A stretch of DNA of 6,905 nt from Geopsychrobacter sp. GTDB lineage: Bacteria; Desulfobacterota; Desulfuromonadia; Desulfuromonadales; Geopsychrobacteraceae. The stretch spans positions 1-6,905 of the forward strand of contig JAUXIR010000076.1 of assembly GCA_030620915.1 (NCBI GenBank). Reading direction: 5' to 3'. The position numbers were made by a program, and so were the translations under genes. Position 1 is the first letter of the stretch. Each line of letters starts with the position of its first letter. The notes beneath the pieces are model-generated. The model saw only the letters and a program-made list of their open reading frames with translations. It had not been told where the DNA came from and made no database searches. Positions 1 through 5,632 of this stretch are shown here, one piece after another.

Positions 1-231
1 CTGGCAAAACAAGACTGCAGCCTGACGCAGGGGAGAGGCTTCTGTTCCTGCCTTGCGATCACACAAGAGTGCTTTATCGATTCAGGGCTCCGCAGATCGA
101 AGTACCGACGACACCTTCCGCAAACCGGTTGCCCAGAAAGGTGCAATCTGGCCTGTTTTTGATAGAGTGTAGGTTAAGAAATAAGTTTCTGAAACGCTTA
201 GAAGAATAGGCCCTTGCCCAAGAGGACAGTC
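1..231. other. Leader region upstream of the histidine kinase, no supported gene
   Basis: No convincing coding sequence is visible here. The third forward frame stays open to a TAG at 208-210 and the first to a TGA near 161, but neither has a recognisable protein sequence, and any gene would have to begin left of the window. The stretch becomes AT-richer from about 150 onward, as expected for a promoter. A loose -35-like TTGATA lies at 159-164, with a poor -10-like TAAGTT 17 nt downstream. The match is too weak to call a promoter. Confidence 0.4.
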
Positions 232-2211
232 TTGTATAGGTCGCTGCGCTCGCGAATTCTTCTGCTGGTCGGATTTGCCGTTTTCATAACGGCCACCTCT
301 ATCTTCTTCTTTGCCCAGAGAGAGATGGAGATAGCCGTCACCAGCGCCGAGGAGCGGCATGGCCGTGACCTGCTTGACGCCGTCGAGCTGAGTGTCGAGA
401 CCGAATACGAGAGTCTTCTTTTCCACCGCGAGGCGACCCTCGAACGGCGCAAGGCAGAACTGAAAAACATCGTCACCCTGGCCATGACCCATCTCGACGA
501 AGAGTATCAGCAATACCGAAAAGGCCGTCTCTCCCTCCGCGAGGCTCAGCAGCAGGCCATCCAGGCCATCAGCGGCCTGCGTTACGATGAGGGGGTCGGC
601 TATCTCTGGATCAACGACATCGGGCAGCCCGTCCCGCGCATGATTATGCACCCGACCCTGCCCGAACTGGACGGCGAACTGCTTGATGATCCCTCCTTTA
701 ATACCTTTAATCCCACGTTGGGCTTTCAAAAGAACCTCTTTGTGGCCATGGTCGATCTCTGCCTGAAGAACGGCGAGGGTTTTGTGAACTATCTCTGGCC
801 AAAACCGACCCGACAGGGGCTCTCCAAGGAGCAGCCGAAGATCTCCTATGTCAGGCTGTTCGACCAGTGGAACTGGATCCTCGGCACCGGCGTCTATATC
901 GATGACATCGAGACTGAAACCCAGCGGCGGCTTGACGCCATCATTGACGAACTGAACAATATCTTCGCCAAGGTCAGGATCGCTGAAAGCGGTTATATGT
1001 TCGTGTTCAACGGCAAGCGGAAGATGCTGGTTCATCCCAACATCGTCGGTGCGGAGTTCGCCACCCTGAAGAATCCCGCAACCGGAGTACTCTTCTTCGA
1101 CGAACTCGTGGAGATAGCGAAAAGTCCCGATCAGGCACTCGACTATGTGTGGGATAAGCCCGGTTTCGAAGGGCAATACAGATTCCCAAAGCGGGCCTTT
1201 GTGACCTACTTCGAGCCCCTTAACTGGTATATCGGCGTCTCCATGTATACCGACGAGCTGGCCCAACCCAGCAGGCAGTTGCGGGAGAGAATCTTCTACC
1301 TTGGACTCGCCTCCCTCTCCGTCGCGTTCTTGATCGCCATCACCCTGGCCAGAGGCATGAGCAGACCGCTCTGGAAACTGATGCAGGCCGCAAAAGAGAT
1401 CGAGAAAAAGGGACTTGCGGCCGCCAATATCCCGATCAGCGGAACCACCGAGACTCAGGAGCTCGGCCATGTGCTCGAGCAGATGGTCGCATCCCTCAGG
1501 AAGGCCGAAGAGGAGCTCCGTGGCGCCAATTGGGAACTGGAAGAGTTCGTCAGTACCGTCTCCCACGACCTGCGCACCCCCCTGACCCCGATCATTGGGT
1601 TTGCCCAGTTTTTGCGGGAAGAGTACAAGAACCAACTCGATGAGCAGGCGCTCGACTGTCTGACGGAGATCGAGACCCAGGGGAACAAGATGATCAAGCA
1701 CATGGAGGATCTTTTGACCCTGGCCAAGGTCGGCTACCTGGAAAGGCCTGAGGAACCGGTCGATACCAATGAAGTGGTGCGACAAGTCATCGTGGAGTTG
1801 GAGGAGAAGATCGCTGAATCTACCACCGACGTGAGCCTTCATCCTCTGCCCAGGGTTTCGGTCCCCGCACTGCTACTCTCCCAGGTCTTCTCCAACCTGA
1901 TAAGCAATGCCATCCGCTATGCGGGACGACAGGGCAGCCCGATAGAAATCGGCGGCGAATACAAGGACAACAAAGTCAGGCTCTATGTTCTCGACCACGG
2001 CCCGGGAGTGCCCGAGGAGGAGCGTGAAGGAATCTTCCACGTCTTCTACCGCGGTTCAACCAGCAAAGGGGTCGAAGGCACGGGCCTCGGACTCGCCATC
2101 GTGCAGAAGGTGGCCCATACCTACGGGGGACGAGCCTGGGTTGATGAGACACCGGGTGGCGGCTGCACCTTCCGAGTCGAGTTTGAGGATGCTGGGTGCG
2201 GACATCCATAG
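232..2211 (+). CDS. Membrane sensor histidine kinase with tandem Cache-like sensor domains, HAMP, HisKA and HATPase_c
   Basis: This is a hybrid-free sensor kinase of about 659 residues. It would autophosphorylate a histidine in response to a periplasmic ligand and pass the phosphate to an unknown response regulator. Numbering from the TTG at 232: TM1 is about 9-27. Two Cache-like modules follow at about 75-225 (GYLWIND near 124, NWILGTGVYIDD near 214) and 235-345 (GYMFVFN near 254, NWYIGVSMYTDEL near 331). TM2 is about 355-373 and HAMP about 374-427. A short coiled coil leads to the H-box SHDLRTP with phospho-acceptor H445. N559 lies in the N-box, DHGPG at 588-592 is the G1 box, and GTGLGL at 616-621 is the G2 box. 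All catalytic boxes are intact. A longer start at TTG 214 is possible, but the TTG at 232 has AAGAGGA only 5 nt upstream, and the first in-frame ATG (325) would delete TM1. No receiver domain or adjacent regulator is present, so it looks like an orphan kinase. It stops at TAG and is followed by a terminator hairpin. The ligand cannot be inferred. Confidence 0.95.
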   Translation: MYRSLRSRILLLVGFAVFITATSIFFFAQREMEIAVTSAEERHGRDLLDAVELSVETEYESLLFHREATLERRKAELKNIVTLAMTHLDEEYQQYRKGRLSLREAQQQAIQAISGLRYDEGVGYLWINDIGQPVPRMIMHPTLPELDGELLDDPSFNTFNPTLGFQKNLFVAMVDLCLKNGEGFVNYLWPKPTRQGLSKEQPKISYVRLFDQWNWILGTGVYIDDIETETQRRLDAIIDELNNIFAKVRIAESGYMFVFNGKRKMLVHPNIVGAEFATLKNPATGVLFFDELVEIAKSPDQALDYVWDKPGFEGQYRFPKRAFVTYFEPLNWYIGVSMYTDELAQPSRQLRERIFYLGLASLSVAFLIAITLARGMSRPLWKLMQAAKEIEKKGLAAANIPISGTTETQELGHVLEQMVASLRKAEEELRGANWELEEFVSTVSHDLRTPLTPIIGFAQFLREEYKNQLDEQALDCLTEIETQGNKMIKHMEDLLTLAKVGYLERPEEPVDTNEVVRQVIVELEEKIAESTTDVSLHPLPRVSVPALLLSQVFSNLISNAIRYAGRQGSPIEIGGEYKDNKVRLYVLDHGPGVPEEEREGIFHVFYRGSTSKGVEGTGLGLAIVQKVAHTYGGRAWVDETPGGGCTFRVEFEDAGCGHP

Positions 2212-2272
2212 TCAAAACGGTCACAAAAAGTTGTCCCGCAAGTCTCCAGAGTCATAATCAGATTCATACCAG

Positions 2273-2307
2273 GAAGGCCCCGGGAGCAACAACTCCACAG
2301 GGCCTTC
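2273..2307 (+). terminator. Rho-independent-type terminator after the histidine kinase
   Basis: GAAGGCCC at 2273-2280 pairs perfectly with GGGCCTTC at 2300-2307. Inside the loop, GGAG (2283-2286) pairs with CTCC (2293-2296), giving a two-tier hairpin. It is followed by the pyrimidine-rich TCTCTTGATCTTCTC, a broken rather than clean T tract. It lies 61 nt after the kinase stop, between convergent genes. Read on the minus strand, the hairpin has no T tract after it, so the main direction is probably plus. Confidence 0.7.
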
Positions 2308-2334
2308 TCTTGATCTTCTCTGAGCGATAAAGGG

Positions 2335-2670
2335 TCACACTAGCCAGTCGGCATAAAGCTCCGGGTTAAAGCCGATAATAAACGCATCGCCCACCCGATA
2401 GGTCGGGGCACGCAGATTACCACTGGGTCCCATGACCTGTTTCAGAATATCTGCTTTTTCAACGGAAACCCGTGCGAAACGCTGAACCTTCTTGCCTTTG
2501 GCCGCGGTTACGCTGCGCGCCGATTTCAGCATTTCCCAGGCGGCATTTTCATCGATCCGCACCTTACGTGCATCGACGACTTCCGCTATTGTTACCCTGT
2601 TCTCAAGAAACTATTGAGCATTTTTGCAGGACGTTCAGCCCTTGCGCAGGTACGCCCAGTCGATCTTCAT
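2335..2670 (-). CDS. ArsC/Spx-family thioredoxin-fold selenoprotein with in-frame UGA (Sec12) and in-frame UAG (codon 20)
   Basis: Read from an ATG at 2670, one frame runs 111 codons to a TGA at 2335-2337, interrupted by TGA at 2635-2637 (codon 12) and TAG at 2611-2613 (codon 20). The product starts MKIDWAYLRKG, then U12-T-S-C15. It continues past the amber codon with FLENRVTIAEVVDARKVRID and has a GPSGNLRAP segment at 81-89, where P89 fits the cis-proline of the thioredoxin fold. The UxxC motif in the first beta-alpha unit, about 110-residue length and VDARK strand match what I recall of the small ArsC-family (seleno)proteins found in anaerobic bacteria. I infer a redox role; the substrate is unknown and arsenate reduction is not established. 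Start choice is secure: GGGGAGG lies 6 nt before the ATG. The GTG at 2562, which opens the uninterrupted 3' part, has no ribosome binding site and would lack the active site. A candidate SECIS follows the UGA. The amber codon means that, unless it is recoded, this copy is a nonsense pseudogene. Confidence 0.8.
2596..2630 (-). promoter_or_regulatory. Candidate bacterial SECIS hairpin downstream of the in-frame UGA
   Basis: On the mRNA strand, CUCAA (2618-2614) pairs perfectly with UUGAG (2606-2602) around the 7-nt loop UAGUUUC (2613-2607). A lower stem CCUG/CAGG (2630-2627 with 2599-2596) can be extended by two G-U pairs. An asymmetric 8:2 internal loop separates the two stems. The apical loop begins 22 nt after the UGA, within the spacing typical of bacterial SECIS elements. 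It contains a GU dinucleotide, as in the SelB-binding loop of known bSECIS. The upper stem is short and I did not compute a folding energy. The amber codon forms the first three loop bases. Confidence 0.55.
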
Positions 2671-2676
2671 TTTTGA

Positions 2677-2683
2677 CCTCCCC
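2677..2683 (-). promoter_or_regulatory. Ribosome binding site that fixes the selenoprotein start
   Basis: GGGGAGG on the minus strand, 6 nt before the ATG at 2670, is the best Shine-Dalgarno match among the sites I examined in the window. It shows that translation is set up to begin upstream of the in-frame UGA, which supports reading the whole 111-codon frame as one gene. Confidence 0.85.
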
Positions 2684-2686
2684 TGT

Positions 2687-2718
2687 CTAGCGGCCTGTCG
2701 GTCTTGACAGGCCGCTAG
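2687..2718 (-). repeat. Perfect 13-bp inverted repeat (6-nt loop) directly before the selenoprotein ribosome binding site
   Basis: CTAGCGGCCTGTC at 2687-2699 and GACAGGCCGCTAG at 2706-2718 are perfect reverse complements around GGTCTT. On the minus-strand transcript the stem ends 3 nt before the GGGGAGG. No U tract follows on that strand, so it is not a standard terminator for the genes upstream. No plus-strand gene ends nearby. It could be a 5'-UTR hairpin that stabilises the message or controls initiation. The GACAGG of the 3' arm is repeated at 2685-2690, overlapping the arm's last base, so the 5' arm has an alternative partner that reaches to the Shine-Dalgarno. Confidence 0.8.
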
Positions 2719-2729
2719 GTTTGAGTTGG

Positions 2730-2767
2730 TTGTCACAAGATAGCATATCGATGACAAACCGGGTCAA
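2730..2767 (-). promoter_or_regulatory. Weak candidate promoter and operator-like palindromes upstream of the selenoprotein gene
   Basis: On the minus strand, TTGACC (2767-2762) resembles a -35 box, and TATCTT (2742-2737) could be a poor -10 at a long 19-nt spacing. The same stretch holds TTGTCACAA (2730-2738), a palindrome around one base, and a wider inverted repeat TTGTCA (2730-2735) / TGACAA (2752-2757). These could be a repressor site, but I cannot assign them to a known regulator. Confidence 0.25.
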
Positions 2768-2813
2768 GTGCAGGCCTACATGACAGGCATCTCCAGTTAT
2801 GTCCAGATCAACA

Positions 2814-3143
2814 TCACCCCAGTGACAAATTAACCGAAATCAGCAGCAGATCCTCTTTGCCGTTGTTCTCATAGCCATGCAACTCCCCGGCGTCTATCTG
2901 CAGGCAGATTCCGGGACCGACATCAATGCGCTGCTCCCCGAGCAGAACCACCCCCGCGCCGGACAGAAAGTGAAAAAGATGGCTGTACTTATCGCGATGC
3001 GGCGGGAAGAACCCGCCCGGCACAACCCGGGTCAAGACGATTTTGGTCGCGCCATCGCAGAGCAGTTTGCCACTCACCCCGCTGGTTAATTCCGGGCGTA
3101 CCGCTTGCCAATCCAGTTCACTGGTATCGATCAGCTTACTCAT
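2814..3143 (-). CDS. Small cupin-domain protein
   Basis: A 109-residue single-domain cupin. PPHRDKYSHLFHFLSGAG (47-64) fits the first cupin motif, with H49, H55 and H58 as possible metal ligands. GPGICLQIDAGELHGYEN (76-93) fits the second, with H89. The spacing is cupin-like, but the first motif lacks a clean HxH pair, so the metal site is unconfirmed. The frame is open 41 codons further upstream, but that part overlaps the DUF309 gene and has no protein character. The start chosen is MSKLIDTSEL, at an ATG with GGGGA 8 nt upstream. It overlaps the end of the DUF309 gene by 8 nt (ATGAGTAA), so translational coupling is likely. No signal peptide is seen, so it is cytosolic. The substrate is unknown; small cupins of this kind may be isomerases, oxygenases or simple binding proteins. 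Confidence 0.88.
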   Translation of the reverse strand: MSKLIDTSELDWQAVRPELTSGVSGKLLCDGATKIVLTRVVPGGFFPPHRDKYSHLFHFLSGAGVVLLGEQRIDVGPGICLQIDAGELHGYENNGKEDLLLISVNLSLG

Positions 3144-3669
3144 GCGGGATTTCCCCGCCGTTTGAAAAATCCAGCTCAATCCGCGGGAACTCGCCGCGAT
3201 CCTCGCGCAGACAGCGTTGCATGTCATCGATAAGTGGCGCAACCTCGATGCCGAGATAAATCCCATCGGCCAGCGAGAGCTTGGCGATTCCGGTTTCGGT
3301 CAGCATCTGCGCCCCGCGCGGCACAGCGGTAAAGCGTTTCAGCTGTGCCCCCGCTAACTGAATCAACCCCTGTATAATCTGCCCGGCCAGCGTCTCGCGT
3401 CCGGCGACCAACCAGACAGATTCCCAGGCCTCATGGGCTTCCCACCAGTAGCCATGATTGAACAGGTCGACACCGAACAGATAGGGGGCACAGGTGCGCC
3501 AATCGTCGGGCACAAAGTGGGGCAGGTAATCATCGTCCTGGCCATAGGAGTGTCCGGCCGGGTCGTTACGCGGATGAGGGATATCGGGCTGAAAGGGGAG
3601 ATAGCGATAGGGCGGAAATGGATCTTGCGTGTATCGTGAAAGATCGGGCTTGGTGAAGAACGGCTCCAT
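3136..3669 (-). CDS. DUF309 family protein
   Basis: A 177-residue soluble protein. The segment from about 63 to 115 carries the DUF309 signature, FGVDLFNHGYWWEAHEAWESVW, with E77, H79, E80, W82 and W86, followed by the helix GQIIQGLIQLAGAQLKR. The family is an all-helical domain of unknown biochemical function. The first 60 residues are proline- and aspartate-rich (PPYRYLPFQPDIPHPRNDP) and look like an extension added to the core domain. The ATG start has GGAG 7 nt upstream. It is the first gene of a minus-strand pair with the cupin and is divergent from the ABC exporter gene. The pairing suggests a joint role, but nothing in either sequence says what it is. Confidence 0.88.
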   Translation of the reverse strand: MEPFFTKPDLSRYTQDPFPPYRYLPFQPDIPHPRNDPAGHSYGQDDDYLPHFVPDDWRTCAPYLFGVDLFNHGYWWEAHEAWESVWLVAGRETLAGQIIQGLIQLAGAQLKRFTAVPRGAQMLTETGIAKLSLADGIYLGIEVAPLIDDMQRCLREDRGEFPRIELDFSNGGEIPHE

Positions 3670-3790
3670 GCTGGTGCTCCGTGCTGTTACATCGATTTTA
3701 TCCAGCTTAACAGAAAACCCTGAGCCACGCTTCTCTGCTAGAATAGGTTTTATCGAAGATCACCACTATCTGTAACCGACAGGATCGCCT
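3670..3790. promoter_or_regulatory. Divergent intergenic region between the DUF309 and ABC exporter genes
   Basis: This 121-bp stretch must hold the promoters of the minus-strand DUF309 unit and probably the plus-strand ABC unit. AT-rich patches such as GATAAAAT on the minus strand and TAGAAT on the plus strand could be -10 boxes, but neither has a good -35 at proper spacing. AGGA at 3781-3784 is the ribosome binding site for the TTG start at 3791. Confidence 0.45.
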
Positions 3791-5632
3791 TTGAAATACC
3801 CACCCCTGGCCAGCGACAGCAATCCACCCCCAAAACATTTTTCCGACATCTTCCGCTACAGCCGCCGCGCCCTGGAACTGGTCTGGTCGACCAGTCGACG
3901 CCTGGCGCTGATCTTCGCCCTACTGACCCTGGTCGCCGGGATTCTGCCTGCGGCCGTCGCCTGGATTGGGCAATTGATCGTCGATGGCGTGGTGACGGCG
4001 ATGGGCCAGCACCAGCAGACCGGCAGCGCCGATACCAGTTTCGTCATATTCTTCGTCGCCTGTGAGGCGGGTGTCGTTGCGCTGATCGCCGGTTCACAGC
4101 GCGGCATCTCGACCTGCCAGGCGCTGTTACGCGCGCTGATGGGCCAGCGGATCAATCTGATGATCCTCGAAAAAGCGTTGACCCTGAAGCTGGCCCATTT
4201 CGAGGATTCGGAATTCTACGACAAGCTGACCCGCGCCCGGCGCGAGGCCTCGACCCGCCCCCTGAGCCTGGTGACGCGGACCTTCGGTCTGGTCCAGAAT
4301 GGCATCTCGCTGATCAGTTACGCAGTGCTGCTGGTCCAGTTTTCGCCCTGGACGGTGCTGATCCTGATCGCCGGCGGGATTCCGGAATTCCTCGCCGAAG
4401 CCAAGTTCTCCGGCGACAAGTTCCGCCTGTTCCGCTGGCGCTCACCCGAGACGCGGATGCAGATGTATCTGGAGACGGTATTGGCGCGCGAGGATTACGC
4501 CAAAGAGGTCAAGCTGTTCCAGCTCGGCCCGAAACTGCTGCAACGCTATCGGGCGATCTTCGACAAACTCTTCACCGAGGATCGCATGCTGACCCTGCGC
4601 CGCGACAGCTGGGGCTTTGCCCTCGGACTGATCGGCACCAGCGCTTTCTACGGCGCCTACGCCTGGATCGCGCTCTCAGCCATTCAGGGGGCAATCAGCC
4701 TCGGCCAGATGACCATGTACCTGCTGCTGTTCAAGCAGGGACAATCGGCGGTTTCGGCCAGCCTCTCGGCGATCAGCGGCATGTATGAGGACAACCTCTA
4801 CCTCTCCAACCTCTACGAGTATCTGGAACAGCCGGTGCCCGAGCAGCAGGGCCAGTTGCAGCGGGGGCCGCAAGCGGGAGACGGGGTGCGTTTCGAGAAT
4901 GTCAGCTTCTCTTATCCCGGCAGTGAGGAGGCCGCCCTGCAGGGGATCAACCTGCATCTCAAACCGGGCGACAGTCTGGCGTTGGTCGGCGAAAACGGCT
5001 CGGGCAAGACCACCCTGATCAAGCTGTTGACCCGTCTCTACCGGCCCGACTCGGGGCGCATCCTGCTCGACGGTCTCGATCTGCAGCAATGGCAGGCAGA
5101 CGCTTTGCGAGCGCGGACCGGGGTGATCTTCCAGGATTTTGGCCGCTATCAGTTTCTGGTTGGGGAGAATATCGGTGCCGGAGACATGACCCATTTCGAG
5201 GACCGGCAGCGCTGGCAACAGGCGGCCGAGATGGGGATGGCCGAGCCGTTTATCGACAAGCTGCCGCAGAAGTACGACACCCAGCTGGGCAAATGGTTCA
5301 AGGGCGGCCGCGAGCTCTCCGGCGGCCAATGGCAGAAGATTGCCCTGGCGCGGGCCTTCATGCGCACCCAGGCCGATATTCTGGTGCTCGACGAGCCGAC
5401 CGCAACCATGGATGCCGCCGCCGAGGCGACCATCTTCGAGCACTTCCGCGAGCTGAGTCGCGGCAAGATGACGATCCTGATCTCGCACCGTTTCTCCACC
5501 GTACGTATGGCCAACCATATCCTGGTCATCGACAAGGGGCGGATCGTCGAGCGTGGCAGTCACGAGCAGTTGATGGAATTGGGCGGCCAGTACGCCTATC
5601 TCTTCTCACTGCAGGCCGAGGGTTACCGATGA
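3791..5632 (+). CDS. Type-1 ABC exporter, fused permease and ATP-binding protein
   Basis: A 613-residue half-transporter that would work as a homodimer or heterodimer in the inner membrane, moving a substrate outward with ATP. Hydrophobic segments lie at about 39-70, 82-100, 164-201 and 272-316, consistent with a six-helix type-1 domain. A charged cytoplasmic stretch (AKEVKLFQLGPKLLQRY) lies between them. The nucleotide-binding domain is complete: Walker A GENGSGKTT at 400-408, Q-loop Q448, signature LSGGQ at 509-513, Walker B LVLDE with catalytic E535, and H-loop H566 in ISHR. The TTG start has AGGA 6 nt upstream, and no ATG occurs before the first membrane segment. It overlaps the hydrolase gene by 4 nt. 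No peptidase or accessory domain is present. The substrate could be a lipid, peptide or drug; the sequence does not decide. Confidence 0.95.
   Translation: MKYPPLASDSNPPPKHFSDIFRYSRRALELVWSTSRRLALIFALLTLVAGILPAAVAWIGQLIVDGVVTAMGQHQQTGSADTSFVIFFVACEAGVVALIAGSQRGISTCQALLRALMGQRINLMILEKALTLKLAHFEDSEFYDKLTRARREASTRPLSLVTRTFGLVQNGISLISYAVLLVQFSPWTVLILIAGGIPEFLAEAKFSGDKFRLFRWRSPETRMQMYLETVLAREDYAKEVKLFQLGPKLLQRYRAIFDKLFTEDRMLTLRRDSWGFALGLIGTSAFYGAYAWIALSAIQGAISLGQMTMYLLLFKQGQSAVSASLSAISGMYEDNLYLSNLYEYLEQPVPEQQGQLQRGPQAGDGVRFENVSFSYPGSEEAALQGINLHLKPGDSLALVGENGSGKTTLIKLLTRLYRPDSGRILLDGLDLQQWQADALRARTGVIFQDFGRYQFLVGENIGAGDMTHFEDRQRWQQAAEMGMAEPFIDKLPQKYDTQLGKWFKGGRELSGGQWQKIALARAFMRTQADILVLDEPTATMDAAAEATIFEHFRELSRGKMTILISHRFSTVRMANHILVIDKGRIVERGSHEQLMELGGQYAYLFSLQAEGYR

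Noticed and set aside
1..163. Open first frame at the left edge as the tail of an upstream gene
   Set aside because: The translation is short, irregular and cysteine-rich with no recognisable motif. It cannot be supported without sequence further left.
82..1842. Very long open frame (586 codons) antisense to the kinase
   Set aside because: Its sequence shows no recognisable domain, and it mirrors the codon pattern of the intact kinase on the other strand. Long antisense frames are common in GC-rich genes.
2335..2562. A 75-residue stand-alone protein starting at GTG 2562
   Set aside because: It has no ribosome binding site and would lack the UxxC active site. It is better read as the 3' part of the UGA/UAG-containing gene.
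2771..2800. Short inverted repeat around AGGCCTACATGACAGGCAT
   Set aside because: Only about four base pairs are continuous, with mismatches beyond that. Not distinguishable from chance.
4676..5563. 295-codon open frame antisense to the ABC ATPase domain
   Set aside because: The plus-strand gene has every ABC motif intact. The antisense product has no domain character and is a shadow.
5089..5628. Upstream extension of the hydrolase frame into the ABC gene
   Set aside because: This part is the ABC coding sequence in another frame. The ATG at 5629 starts a clean signal peptide and overlaps the ABC stop.
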